This document shows positions 24,400 through 34,376 of a stretch of DNA of 64,000 nt, one piece after another. Source of the stretch: Pseudomonas putida (GTDB lineage Bacteria > Pseudomonadota > Gammaproteobacteria > Pseudomonadales > Pseudomonadaceae); contig NZ_CP039371.1 in assembly GCF_005080685.1 (NCBI RefSeq), forward strand, positions 744,001-808,000, read 5' to 3'. The translations under genes and the position numbers were made by a program. Position 1 is the first letter of the stretch. Each line of letters starts with the position of its first letter. Under the pieces are notes generated by a model. That model saw nothing but the letters and a program-made list of their open reading frames with translations, ran no database searches and was not told the DNA's origin.

Positions 24400-25003
24400 C
24401 TTTCTTGCCCTTGGCCGCAATGGACACGACTGATGCTTTCTGTATGGGCGGAATTTGATACATCGCAGGGTTCAAGCTGGTTATTGCGGTGATACGTTTC
24501 AATATCTCTGCAGCACGAATCTTGCGTGTGACTTCATCTTGGGCGCTTACGACGCCATCTAGTTTGCTGCGAACATCTGATAGGGTCTGGAGGAGTATCA
24601 AGTTAGCGCGTTTGTGCACATCTAGACTCAGATTGGCCTCCGCAAGCTGCTCTAGTATAGCCTCTCGAGTTCTATTATTCTTTGCGGGAGGTGGTCTTTG
24701 TTCTTCTTTTCTGATAGCCAGTGCGGCATTTTTTCGAAGACTGTCAATTGCGGAGAAGCCACCTGGCATGCGCTCTTCGCTTCGCTGCTTAAAGGTGTTT
24801 AGGCTTATCGGAGTTATGTAAATTGGCTCGTCCTCGATGCTAGTTCTCAGGTCGAGTCTTGCCAGGGATGCTTGGCTGATTAGTGCATCCCTGATTTCGG
24901 TGTTTTCGAGGTACTTGGACGGCGTTGCTATTATTGCTAGTAGTAACTTTCGCGTGTTTTCAATTGAGGCGGTTTGAATGGCCTTGCCTTCATCCCAGTT
25001 CAT
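24392..25003 (-). CDS. small helical partner protein, GinC-like
   Basis: A 203-residue protein with no recombinase motifs. It is predicted to be mostly helical, with AILEQLAEANLSLDVHKRANLILLQTLSDVRSKLDG in the middle and a Lys/Arg-rich end AAKGKKDD. It overlaps the upstream recombinase by 14 bases and the downstream one by 8, indicating tight co-translation. In GInt islands the third gene encodes a small putative helix-loop-helix protein needed for integration and excision; this gene fits by position and size. Identification therefore rests on context. Confidence 0.75.
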   Translation of the reverse strand: MNWDEGKAIQTASIENTRKLLLAIIATPSKYLENTEIRDALISQASLARLDLRTSIEDEPIYITPISLNTFKQRSEERMPGGFSAIDSLRKNAALAIRKEEQRPPPAKNNRTREAILEQLAEANLSLDVHKRANLILLQTLSDVRSKLDGVVSAQDEVTRKIRAAEILKRITAITSLNPAMYQIPPIQKASVVSIAAKGKKDD

Positions 25004-27086
25004 CTTTTTTCCTCAAAACAACAAGTATGTCTACCCGTAAGCCAGTATCACTTTCAAAAAATACTGGCTCAATGGTCATCTGATCGGTTTCCATCAGGAA
25101 ATCGAAGTAGTCTGCAAGTTTTTCTGCGTCCATTACTGCCACGCTTCGGGTGCCAAATTTCGACTCAATCAGGTCAATCACATCAGTATAGTGCGTGGCG
25201 CCGCCACTGGCGATACGCTCGCTGAGGGCTTGCGACAAAGTGTTCCGAAGCTCTTTGCCAGGTAGCTCCTCGGTGATGTAGTTCCAGATGTGCGCGGGGT
25301 CAGTGTGTCCGAACATCCACTGGAGGATGCCCGCGCTGGCCCCGTAGCCACAGTGAAGGAAGACCAGCGCGAAAAACCGCCGCAGTTGATGCTGACGGAT
25401 GTAGTAACGACGCCCCTGGCTATCACGCTCGACCTCAAAGTAGTCGCAGAACAGGTCAATGTTCTTGTAGTAGAGGTACACGTCGCAGGGCGTCAGAGAG
25501 CTTGTGCCGATGATGCCTGGCGACGAGAACAGCGGAAGGTGGTGATCGATGAAACCAACCTCGATCAGCTCCTTCTGAAAGTCGATCAGCGTCTGAACCA
25601 TCTCCGCTGCAAGGGGATCGATGGGGCGAGCATTCCGAGCCCTTCGGCCCTTTTGACCTCGGCTGGACTTAGCGATGCGGGCGATCAGCCAGCTTTTGTC
25701 CTCGCTGAGGCAGTTGGTAGGGTCGAGGTCGCGTAACTCACTGCCACGCTTCGCCATGGTTGCTCCGACCAATAACTGGATGGCTCCGTAGTACACCCCG
25801 ATGAGCTCCAGCAGGCCTGCATTGTCCCTTAACTTGCCAAAGTACACTTCCTTGGATTCTTTGAGTTCAGTCCCCGGATCTCTTCCGCTTGAACGAGTTG
25901 AAACCCCCAGATACTGCACTCCAAGCTGAGCAATGGAGGGTTCCAGGAGCGAGACAACAGTCTCGTCCGGAATGCCAGTGATGTTCACTTTGTGTTTGAC
26001 AGAATACTTGGCGATGTTTATGTAGCTTTTGAGAAGCTGTGGGCCGTGTTTGAAGTGAAACTCGATCCCATCCTTGATCGATTTGAAGATAATTGGGGTG
26101 GGGACGTTTTTGAACCGTCCCATTGCGGCTCCACTAACCTTATAGACAGCAATTTCTCGGAGATCTTCTTTGCTGGGAAGCTTGAAGTCGAGGGTTGAGA
26201 TCTTTTGTAAGAATGTAAATGCAGTACGGTACAATACCAAGTCCCGTTTGGTCATTCGGTCTGGGGTACCATTCGTGACCGGAACGCTTTCAAACTCACG
26301 AATGAAGCGATCTTTTCGCCAAATAAAACCTAGAATGCTGTGCAGCGGCTTGAGCCGCTTCTTTCCAGCCAAAGTATCCTTGTATAGTAGAGCGCTGACG
26401 CGAACTGAGTTAACGTTGAGACCACCATTTGGATTGGTGTGGTACATTCGATTGATATAAAGCGCGGCTCGTACTTGTGGAATTAGATCCAAAGGGATCG
26501 GAAGCGTATTCTCTTCAAGCTGAATAGGAGATATGTCAGCAAGAGTGGGGTACTTCTCTAGATATTCCTCAATTTCCTCAGGATCGGTTGTCTGCAGAAG
26601 GGACATGCAGTAGTCCGCTAGGCGGTTGTTCCAATCATAGGTGCTCAAAGCAACGGTGCTGTTGGTGCCGATCTGCTCGAGAATGTCGCACATCACATCA
26701 TAGGTCAGTGCGCTCAGGCCATGTTCTACCAATTCCAAACCTTCAGCGTTTTGAAGGATATGGTCGATGACCGTCAGGGTTCGCCGAAAAGAGGCCGCCT
26801 GGGAGGCCAAGCTATTGGTGAAGCCGGGCCCAGCTGCATTCTCAGTTGAAGCGATCAACCAGCATTGCAAAGAGTTGAGCAGCTTGAGGTGCTGCGGATC
26901 GGTTAATAACGATCCGTCATACAGGTGAACACGCCAGTCCAAGTCTTGGTCTGTCCTGAACCCAAAATTGTACTTCCACACAGGATGCTTATAGCTAGAA
27001 ACAAGCCAGGGAGCCGTCATGAAGTGGGCTAAGTCACGCTTCTTGAACAGGGCAGCGAAATGTGCGAGGTGTTCAGGATACTGCAT
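24990..27086 (-). CDS. GInt tyrosine recombinase, GinB-like
   Basis: A 698-residue protein with a tyrosine-recombinase catalytic domain near its C-terminal third: Arg in ATMAKRGSELRDLDP, HxxR in IRQHQLRRFFALVF, His in QWMFGHTDPAHIWNYI and a nearby Tyr. The N-terminal 400 residues are long, helical and without recognised domains, typical of the large GInt integrases. It overlaps its neighbours on both sides (14 bases each). The frame is intact. It is likely a subunit of a multi-recombinase integration complex rather than a stand-alone integrase. Confidence 0.83.
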   Translation of the reverse strand: MQYPEHLAHFAALFKKRDLAHFMTAPWLVSSYKHPVWKYNFGFRTDQDLDWRVHLYDGSLLTDPQHLKLLNSLQCWLIASTENAAGPGFTNSLASQAASFRRTLTVIDHILQNAEGLELVEHGLSALTYDVMCDILEQIGTNSTVALSTYDWNNRLADYCMSLLQTTDPEEIEEYLEKYPTLADISPIQLEENTLPIPLDLIPQVRAALYINRMYHTNPNGGLNVNSVRVSALLYKDTLAGKKRLKPLHSILGFIWRKDRFIREFESVPVTNGTPDRMTKRDLVLYRTAFTFLQKISTLDFKLPSKEDLREIAVYKVSGAAMGRFKNVPTPIIFKSIKDGIEFHFKHGPQLLKSYINIAKYSVKHKVNITGIPDETVVSLLEPSIAQLGVQYLGVSTRSSGRDPGTELKESKEVYFGKLRDNAGLLELIGVYYGAIQLLVGATMAKRGSELRDLDPTNCLSEDKSWLIARIAKSSRGQKGRRARNARPIDPLAAEMVQTLIDFQKELIEVGFIDHHLPLFSSPGIIGTSSLTPCDVYLYYKNIDLFCDYFEVERDSQGRRYYIRQHQLRRFFALVFLHCGYGASAGILQWMFGHTDPAHIWNYITEELPGKELRNTLSQALSERIASGGATHYTDVIDLIESKFGTRSVAVMDAEKLADYFDFLMETDQMTIEPVFFESDTGLRVDILVVLRKKDELG

Positions 27087-29346
27087 GGATCATCTTCTCG
27101 TAGGCGCTTGGGCTGCAGTTCTTAATGGCAGTTTCAAGGTGAGCTTGCAGGGCTTTGTCGCGAGCCTTATGGATGTACTTCTCGACCATGTCGCAAACTG
27201 CCGCCCAGTACCTTGCCAGTCCTCGAATAGAGTGTGGCGTCTTGCTGGTTTTCACGGCCTGCCTGATGGACATCAGCGCGGTCATGCTTTCAGCAGATAC
27301 AGAAACGCCCACCTCCACGATCTCGCCGTCGGCCAAGAGGTTTTCTTCCCTGGTTTTGAGGTTCTCTGGAACCTCCTTGAGCGTGTACCGGCTCAAGAAT
27401 TCGTGCAGTTGCTCAAAGTCGTCAAACTTGGAGGCTCGCAGCAGGTATTCGCTGTCCTTCATAGCTTCACAGATGATGCCCTTCTGGAAGATACGTACAT
27501 ACCGTGTTGCGAAGAAGTCGTAGATTGCGGTCGGTAGGTAGGAGTCCAGCAAATCTCGACTCATATAAGCGTGGCCAAGCTTCCTGGCAAGCCTCGGCAA
27601 ATTGTGGTTCTCAATATAATCAGCAACAGCTGCCTGGGCACGCACCCTGCTGGTAGATAGCTTCTTGATGAAATCCACCAAGTCGTCGCCTCTTTTAGCG
27701 GTGTGGGGAGATAGGCTGTCAACGAATTTTTTTCGTGTGGACGCGTATTTTTCTACTACAGTTCGATTCAGGCAATTGCTGTCTGCTGTTTTCGGATAGT
27801 TAAAGCTATTTCCGCAGGTCAGGAAGAGCTTCTGCCAGATTGGATCACCTTGCTTTTTGAGATACTGTCGTAGTGGTTCCGTGATCTCTTCCACCATGCG
27901 AACGAGCGCGGCGGCCTTTGGGTGTAGCAAGATTTTTTGCTCAGAGTTTTTGCTCCCACGTCGATCCTTGAAACCAATAAGCTCATAGCCCTTATTGGTC
28001 TTTGAGAAAGAAACCCTTTTCTTGCCATCCCAAATCACTAGGTCGTCCATGAAGGTAGTGGTGATTTCCGGGTGGTAAAGAGTAAGTAAGCACTGGAACG
28101 GCAACATACTATAAGTCGTTGGTAGGCCGAGCTTTTGTGCAAGCGCCGGAAGCTTGATGCGGTAACGGCTGCGTGCATGTTCTGTCGTGCACATGCCTTC
28201 TTCTTCAAAGGTGCGGAAAATATTAGCGACGCCAACTTTGTCAAAGTTTAGGCTGAGTCTGGGTTTTTTGTAGAAATGGTTCAGGAAGGTGCCGTTCTTG
28301 GCTTCCCTGATCCGAGTTCGTTGGGCTTTTCTGATTTGCAGAACCTCTGATATCGCCCATTTTTTGATGCATGACAGGTCACTTGTAATTTCCCCGTAAA
28401 GCAGATCAATGGCTTGGATGTCAGTGACGTGCACAGGTACTTCCGTCAGTAATTTATCTTTGATCTCGATACCGTGTTTATTCGTCGTAAGGTTGAGATC
28501 TGACCCAGGGCGAGCCTTCCCAGGCGGAAGAGGAATTGAATCTTCGTCGGCTGACCAAACGCCGGGTTTAAGGAAGCAGCGGATAATTAGGTTTCGCATG
28601 GTTCTGAAAGTGCGGCCATTCAGATCCGGGTTTTCATTGCGCTCGTATTCAGAGGTTTGGTAGTGCCAGAAAAGCTGCTCGAAGAATTCCTCCATCATTT
28701 CTGGAGACTGGAAAGCAGCAGGGGGGAACCGAAACCCTTGCTCAGAGATGAACTCGGCGAGCTTATTGAGCATCGGACTCGAGACCTTGGCGCGTTTTAG
28801 GGAGTCGCGCCTGGCTGCTTCATGGAAGGCTCGGGTGAATTCTGCGCCATGAGAGTGATACATCGCGGCCAGCTTGAGATAAACCGGCTTGCCCTTCTTG
28901 CCCTTGACCGCCCACCCAGCCCAGAAAGAAACGGTCTCTGGGTCTAGCTTGTGCTTGCTCTCTCGCCATACCTGAATGAAGTGAGGCAAGCGAATGCGCG
29001 ACCAGACTGGCAATTGCAGGTCTGGAAGCGCATCGACCAAGCCAGAGAGCATTTCGATAACGGCGACAGAGCGCTGCCGGATGACGTCAGCTTCAAGTGT
29101 GAACAGATCGCCAGAGCTCAGGCTTCCAAGAAAGCTTTCGGCTAGCCAAGTGAGTTTCCCTGCATCCAGGTTTGTCAGGGTCAAGTGCTCACCTAGGCAG
29201 TGGCAATGGCAATCGAAAAGCTTGAGGGCATTCCCCTTTTGCTCACTGATAGTCGTGGGCGTCATCAAGAGCTTGCATGCCAGCTCATCATCGATGGCTT
29301 GCAGCGGGTAGTGGTGGAGGTAGGCCTTGCTTTTGATGATTGTCAC
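27073..29346 (-). CDS. GInt integrase-like protein, GinA-like
   Basis: A 757-residue protein, first gene of the four-gene set. It has a divergent tyrosine-recombinase-like C-terminal half: SLSPHTAKRGDDLVDFIKKLS, ARKLGHAYMSRDLLDSYLP with the late His and Tyr, and an earlier LLTLYHPEITTTF. The usual first Arg is not obvious, so catalytic competence is uncertain. The start appears to be GTG at 29346, 90 bases from the island end. In GInts all three recombinase-like proteins are required, so a divergent one is expected. Confidence 0.78.
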   Translation of the reverse strand: MTIIKSKAYLHHYPLQAIDDELACKLLMTPTTISEQKGNALKLFDCHCHCLGEHLTLTNLDAGKLTWLAESFLGSLSSGDLFTLEADVIRQRSVAVIEMLSGLVDALPDLQLPVWSRIRLPHFIQVWRESKHKLDPETVSFWAGWAVKGKKGKPVYLKLAAMYHSHGAEFTRAFHEAARRDSLKRAKVSSPMLNKLAEFISEQGFRFPPAAFQSPEMMEEFFEQLFWHYQTSEYERNENPDLNGRTFRTMRNLIIRCFLKPGVWSADEDSIPLPPGKARPGSDLNLTTNKHGIEIKDKLLTEVPVHVTDIQAIDLLYGEITSDLSCIKKWAISEVLQIRKAQRTRIREAKNGTFLNHFYKKPRLSLNFDKVGVANIFRTFEEEGMCTTEHARSRYRIKLPALAQKLGLPTTYSMLPFQCLLTLYHPEITTTFMDDLVIWDGKKRVSFSKTNKGYELIGFKDRRGSKNSEQKILLHPKAAALVRMVEEITEPLRQYLKKQGDPIWQKLFLTCGNSFNYPKTADSNCLNRTVVEKYASTRKKFVDSLSPHTAKRGDDLVDFIKKLSTSRVRAQAAVADYIENHNLPRLARKLGHAYMSRDLLDSYLPTAIYDFFATRYVRIFQKGIICEAMKDSEYLLRASKFDDFEQLHEFLSRYTLKEVPENLKTREENLLADGEIVEVGVSVSAESMTALMSIRQAVKTSKTPHSIRGLARYWAAVCDMVEKYIHKARDKALQAHLETAIKNCSPSAYEKMIHAVS

Positions 29347-29436
29347 GGTTTTTGATTCTCTTAAAGCCTGTCATGTGGCCTGGATCGTATAGGCTTTTAG
29401 GTTCCTTGACAATCTGTCAAATCGGCAAACTTTCAG

Positions 29437-31583
29437 AGCGCAGCCTGGATGCCGACCTGGCCCTGGCACTGAGCCTCAATGGCCGTGAACTGCTGCGTGA
29501 CGACCCGCCGCTGAAGATTCTGCTGATGTCGGCGACCCTGGAGGGCGAGCGCCTGTCGCGGTTGCTCGACGCGGCGCCGGTAATCAGCAGCGAAGGACGC
29601 ATGCACCCGGTGGATATCCGCTGGGGGCGGCCGTTCCAGCCGGGTGAGTTCATCGAGCCGCGGGTCGTCGACAGCGTGCTCCAGGCCCTGGCCGAGCAGC
29701 CCGGCAGCGTGCTGGTGTTCCTGCCCGGCCAGGCCGAGATCCGCCGTGTGCACCAGCGCCTGCAGGAGGCGCTCGGTCAGCGCCCGGACATCCTGCTCTG
29801 CCCGCTGCACGGCGAACTCGACCTCGATGCCCAGCGCGCCGCCATCGACCCGCCACCCAAGGGGCTGCGCAAGGTGGTGTTGGCGACCAACATCGCCGAA
29901 ACCAGCCTGACCATCGACGGCGTGCGCGTGGTGATCGACGCGGGCCTGGCCCGGGTGCCGCGGTTCGACCCAGGCAGCGGCATGACTCGCCTCGATACCC
30001 AGCGCATTTCCCGCGCCAGCGCCACCCAGCGGGCCGGCCGTGCCGGGCGCCTGGAGCCTGGCGTGTGCTACCGGCTGTGGTCCGAGGCCCAGCATGACCA
30101 ACTGGCCGCCCATGGCAGCGCGGAAATCCTCCAGGCCGACCTTGCCGGCCTGGCCCTGCAACTGGCCCGCTGGGGCGTCACGCCCGATCAGTTGCGCTGG
30201 CTCGACCAACCGCCGGCTGCCGCCTACGGCCAGGCCCAGGACCTGCTGGCGCGGCTCGGTGCCTTCAAGCCAGGCAGCCGCGAGCACCTCAGCGAGCATG
30301 GCCAGGCCATGGCCGAACTGCCGGCGCACCCGCGCATCGCCCACCTGTTGCTGCGCGGCCAGGACCTGGGCCTGGCGAGCATGGCCTGCGATGTCGCGGC
30401 CTTGCTGGGCGAGCGCGACATCCAGCGTGGCGGCGGTGCCGACCTGCACAGCCGGCTGGCGTTGCTCAGCGGCGAGAGCAAGGCCAGCCGAGGCGGGCAG
30501 GGCGGGGTGCAACGTGCCCGGCAACTGGCCCGCCAGTACCGTGGCCTGCTGCGGGGCAAGACGCGGGCAGCGGTGGCCGACCCCGAGCACTCGCGCTGGC
30601 TCGGCGCCCTGCTGGCCCTGGCCTACCCCGACCGCGTCGCCCAGCAGCGGCGCGAAGGCGGTGCCGAGTACCGCCTGGCCAATGGTCGGGCAGCGCTGTT
30701 CGCCGAGGTCGATGCGCTGATGAAGTGCCCATGGCTGGTGATCGCCGACCTTGGCAGCCGCCAGGGCCAGCGCGAAGAGCGCATTTATCTCGCGGCCGAA
30801 TTCGATCCGGCATTGCTCGACACTGTATTGGCCGAGCAGGTCGAACGGGTCGATATCCTCGACTGGGACGAGCGCGAACAAGTGCTGCGTGCCGAACGCC
30901 AGATCAAGGTCGGCGAGCTCGTGCTCAGCCGCGAGCCGCTGCCGGGCCTGGATGACGATGCCCGGGCCAAGGCGCTGCTCGGCCTGGTACGGCGCAAAGG
31001 CCTGAACCTGCTCACCTGGACTGCGGAACTGCGCCAGTGGCAGGCGCGGGTGGCGCTGCTGCGCCAGCTCGACCTGGAAAAGGATGGCCACAGCGAATGG
31101 CCCGACCTGGGCGACGAGGCGCTGTTGGCTGGCCTGGAAGACTGGTTGCAGCCTTATTTGGGCAAGGTCTCGCGACTCAGCCATTTCGCCGCCCTGGACC
31201 TGCCCTCGATGCTGCGCAACCTGCTGCCCTGGCCCTTGCCGCAGCGCCTGGATGAGTGGGCGCCGACCCATCTGGCAGTGCCGTCGGGCTCGAACATTCG
31301 CCTGGACTACAGCGAAAACCCGCCGATCCTCGCCGTGCGACTGCAGGAGCTGTTCGGCCTGGCCGACACCCCGCGCATCGTCCAGGGCCGTCAGCAGGTC
31401 AAGTTGCACCTGCTGTCGCCTGCGCGGCGGCCGGTGCAGGTGACCCAGGACCTGGCCAACTTCTGGCGCACCACCTATGCCGAGGTGAAGAAGGATCTGA
31501 AGGGCCGCTATCCCAAGCATTACTGGCCCGAAGACCCATTGATCGCCGAGGCCACCGCCCGGGCCAAGCCAAGGGGTACCTGA
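29437..31583 (+). pseudogene. hrpB: ATP-dependent helicase HrpB, 3' part cut at the DEAH box by the island
   Basis: About 715 codons of HrpB, a DExH-box RNA helicase. The part present starts at ERSLDADLALALSLNGREL, which normally follows DEFH of motif II. It keeps motif III (LLMSATLEGERLS), motif IV-V (NIAETSLTIDGVRVVIDAG), motif VI (QRAGRAGR) and the HrpB-specific C-terminal domains to the end PRGT. Walker A (motif I) and the DEFH residues are missing, so any protein made would lack ATPase activity. An in-frame TTG at 29340 lies in island DNA. The missing 5' part is expected at the other island end. Confidence 0.85.
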
Positions 31584-31698
31584 TTGCAGGCCTGGGCGCT
31601 AAATGTATACCGCAGGTCGATGATTGATTGACGTCAAAATAATGGCCACCTAACATCATCGACTTTTTGCCGCATTGCCCGGTTTCGAAGGATCGAAC

Positions 31699-33432
31699 AT
31701 GCTTTCCCCCTCCCTGTGCTTGCGCGCCAATGGCTGGCTCGCGTGCGCCTTGCTCGTCGCTTTCTCTCCGATTGCCGGTGCCGCCTCCATCAGTACGCCC
31801 GGTGACCAGGATCTGATCCGTGACCGCCAGAACCGCCTGCTGGAAGAGCAGCACCGGCGCCTGGAGCAACTCAAGGAGTTGCCCGGCAAAGAGGCCGAAA
31901 CGGTGGCGCCGGTAACACCCAGCGACAGCCGTTGCTTCCAGATCGACGAGATCGTGCTCGACGGCGCCGATGCGCTTTCCTCCTCGGAGCGTGAGCGCCT
32001 GCTAGAACCTTACGTTGGTCAGTGCCTGGGCGTCGTGCAGCTCAACGCGGTGCTCAAGGGCATCACCGATCTCTACATCCGGAAAGGCCTGGTCACCAGC
32101 CGTGCCTACCTGCCCCAGCAAGACCTTTCCAGTGGTCACCTGAAAGTCATCGTGGTCGAGGGCCGCATCGAGGGCTTGAAGTCCGCTAAAGGCAGCAAGC
32201 TTTCGGCCCGTGAGTTGGACATGAGCTTTCCCGGCAGCGTTGGCGACCTGCTGAACCTGCGCCAGATCGAGCAAATGGTCGACCAACTCAACCGCCTGCC
32301 TTCCAACCAGGCGCAAATGGAGCTGACCCCAGGCAAGGCTGTGGGAGGCAGCGAGGTGGTGGTGCGCAACACCCCACAAAAGCCCTGGCGCGTGGGCCTC
32401 TCGCGCAGCAACGATGGCCAGCGCAGTACCGGCGAGCAGCAGTGGGGCAGCAGCCTGGAGTGGGACAGCCCGTTGGGCCTGGCCGACCAGCTGATGCTGC
32501 GTGGCAGCCACGATGCCATCAGCGACCACCAGAAGACCTCGCGCAGCGCCATGCTCTATTACAACCTGCCGTTCGGCTGGTGGAACCTCAGCTACAGCTA
32601 CAGCCAGAACGAGTACCGCGCACTGGGCGAGGGGCGGGGTTTCACCTTCAAGCAGACCGGTGACAGCCAGAGCCACCAACTGCGCCTGGAACGGGTGATC
32701 CACCGCGATGCCCAGAGCAAGACCTCCCTCAACACCGGCCTGAGCTACCTGCGCACCAACAACTTCATCGAAGACAGCAAGGTGGACGTCAACAGCAACC
32801 GCTTGAGTGAAGCGCAGTTCGGTATCAACCACGGGCGGCGTATCGGCAACGCGTTCATCAACGTCGACCTGGGCATGCAGGAGGGCATCGGCGCCTTCGA
32901 TGCCCAGCGTGAAAAACAGCGCGACGCCAAAACTGGCGAGCGCCTGGCCAACGCCCGGTACCGCAAGTACACCGCCACGGTCAGCTACCTGCAGCCGCTG
33001 CAGCTCTGGGGCGAGTCGCTGCTGTTCAGCAGCCTGGTCACCGGCCAGCGCAGCGAGGACCCACTGTTCAGCTCGCAGCGCATGAGCCTGGGCAGCCAGT
33101 CGTCGATACGCGGTTACAAGGACGAAAGCCTCAACGGCGACAGCGGCTACTACTGGCGCAACGACCTGCGCTGGAGCCGGCAGGTGGCCTGGGATTGGCT
33201 ACGCCCAACGCTGACCGAGTATGGCCTGGGCCTGGCCTACGACGTCGGCGCCATTCGCCATGATCGCTACAACAGCGGGCAGAGCGGGCGGCTGTCGAGC
33301 AATGCCATCGAACTGTTCGCCCGTGGCAAGAACCTGGCCGCCAGCGTGACCTTCGCCCACTCCCTCGAGCGGCCGAGCGCCATCGAGCAGGGAGAGGCTC
33401 CGGTCTACTTCCGCCTGGACTTCTACCTCTAA
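31699..33432 (+). CDS. TpsB outer-membrane transporter (ShlB/FhaC/HecB family)
   Basis: A 577-residue two-partner-secretion transporter. A signal peptide (SLCLRANGWLACALLVAF...AGAA) precedes an N-terminal helix (RLLEEQHRRLEQL). A POTRA region follows with CFQIDEIVLDGADALS and later VIVVEGRIEGLKSA. The C-terminal 16-strand barrel shows the family motifs SQSSIRGYKDESLNGDSG and a terminal strand ending RLDFYL. It secretes the TpsA exoprotein encoded 24 bases downstream. The ATG at 31699 has AAGGAT upstream and gives a proper signal peptide, unlike an earlier in-frame start. Intact. Confidence 0.92.
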   Translation: MLSPSLCLRANGWLACALLVAFSPIAGAASISTPGDQDLIRDRQNRLLEEQHRRLEQLKELPGKEAETVAPVTPSDSRCFQIDEIVLDGADALSSSERERLLEPYVGQCLGVVQLNAVLKGITDLYIRKGLVTSRAYLPQQDLSSGHLKVIVVEGRIEGLKSAKGSKLSARELDMSFPGSVGDLLNLRQIEQMVDQLNRLPSNQAQMELTPGKAVGGSEVVVRNTPQKPWRVGLSRSNDGQRSTGEQQWGSSLEWDSPLGLADQLMLRGSHDAISDHQKTSRSAMLYYNLPFGWWNLSYSYSQNEYRALGEGRGFTFKQTGDSQSHQLRLERVIHRDAQSKTSLNTGLSYLRTNNFIEDSKVDVNSNRLSEAQFGINHGRRIGNAFINVDLGMQEGIGAFDAQREKQRDAKTGERLANARYRKYTATVSYLQPLQLWGESLLFSSLVTGQRSEDPLFSSQRMSLGSQSSIRGYKDESLNGDSGYYWRNDLRWSRQVAWDWLRPTLTEYGLGLAYDVGAIRHDRYNSGQSGRLSSNAIELFARGKNLAASVTFAHSLERPSAIEQGEAPVYFRLDFYL

Positions 33433-33455
33433 TTTCGATTTTTCCGAGTACCGAC

Positions 33456-34376
33456 ATGGACGTTCGTCAATTCGCCTTGCTGGCCCGTCAGCCTTCGGCT
33501 GCCCTGCAACCCCGTCAGACCTTCTGGGGCCTGTCCAAGCGTGGCCTGGCGTTCATGCTGGCCAACATGATGTTCTGGCATCCGCTGGTGGCCATGGCCG
33601 ACGGCATCAAGGTCAACGGCAGCGGCACCAGCGTCGGCCAGGCCGGCAATGGCGTGCCCATCGTCAATATCGCCAAGCCCAACGGTTCCGGCTTGTCGCA
33701 CAACAAGTTCAGCGACTACAACGTCGGCCAGCAGGGCGTGATCCTCAACAACGCCACCGAGCGCACCCAGTCGACCCAGCTGGGCGGGATCATCATCGGT
33801 AACAGCAACCTGGGCGGGCGTGCGGCCAGCACCATCCTCAACGAGGTCAACGGTGGCAGCCCGAGCCAGTTGAAGGGCTACACCGAGGTGGCGGGCAAGT
33901 CGGCCCATGTCATCGTCGCCAACCCCTATGGCGTCACCTGCAATGGCTGCGGCTTCATCAACACGCCCAAGGCCACGCTCACCACGGGCAAGCCGGTCAT
34001 CGAAAATGGCCAGTTGCAGCGCTACCAGGTGGAGCAGGGCAGCGTCGCCATCGAGGGGGCAGGGCTCAACGCCAACAATGTCGATCAGTTCGAGATCATC
34101 ACCCGCAGTGCCAAGATCAACGCCGAGATCCAGGCCCGCAACCTGGCGGTGGTGGCCGGCAGCAACGATGTCGATGCAAAGACGCTGGCCGCCACTGCGC
34201 GTGCTGGCGACCCCTCCCAGGCGCCGCAGTTGGCCATCGATTCCTCGGCCCTGGGCGGCATGTACGCCAACACCATCAAGCTGGTGGGCACCGAGGCCGG
34301 ACCGTGGTCAACGCCAAGGTCGGCCAGTTGGACAATGCTGCCGGGACCGTGCGCGCCGGCCAGCACCTTGGCCTGA
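33456..34376 (+). CDS. TpsA/CdiA-like exoprotein, N-terminal secretion-domain part (frame broken)
   Basis: 306 codons that encode the start of a filamentous haemagglutinin/CdiA-type protein. An extended signal region ends near ANMMFWHPLVAMADG. The TPS domain follows with VNIAKPNGSGLSHNKFSDYNV and the hallmark VANPYGVTCNGCGFINTPKATLTTGKP. Around codon 282 (GTEAG) the family match stops, and the frame wanders to a stop at 34376 while the match resumes in another frame from about 34301. A single added base near 34299 would join them (GTEAG-TVVNAKVG), though a larger deletion is possible. As it stands only the recognition domain would be secreted. Confidence 0.8.
   Translation: MDVRQFALLARQPSAALQPRQTFWGLSKRGLAFMLANMMFWHPLVAMADGIKVNGSGTSVGQAGNGVPIVNIAKPNGSGLSHNKFSDYNVGQQGVILNNATERTQSTQLGGIIIGNSNLGGRAASTILNEVNGGSPSQLKGYTEVAGKSAHVIVANPYGVTCNGCGFINTPKATLTTGKPVIENGQLQRYQVEQGSVAIEGAGLNANNVDQFEIITRSAKINAEIQARNLAVVAGSNDVDAKTLAATARAGDPSQAPQLAIDSSALGGMYANTIKLVGTEAGPWSTPRSASWTMLPGPCAPASTLA

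Larger units (their letters stand above)
1..29436. mobile_element. GInt-type genomic island (right end; left end outside window)
   Basis: A four-gene recombinase operon transcribed inward sits at the right edge. The hrpB gene resumes abruptly at about 29437 with codons for ERSLDADLAL, missing everything up to its DEFH motif. Left of the operon the content is accessory (stress genes, umuDC, IS21 element, orphan toxin-antitoxin parts). No matching hrpB 5' part is present, so the island extends beyond position 1. The exact att repeat cannot be fixed without the other end. Confidence 0.7.

Noticed and set aside
29347..29436. tRNA or tRNA fragment at the island edge
   Set aside because: No cloverleaf arms or CCA end; the junction is within hrpB codons instead.
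29433..31520. 695-codon minus-strand frame opposite hrpB
   Set aside because: It is the GC-rich shadow of hrpB codons: composition rich in Gln, Ala and Val, no domain, no ribosome site.
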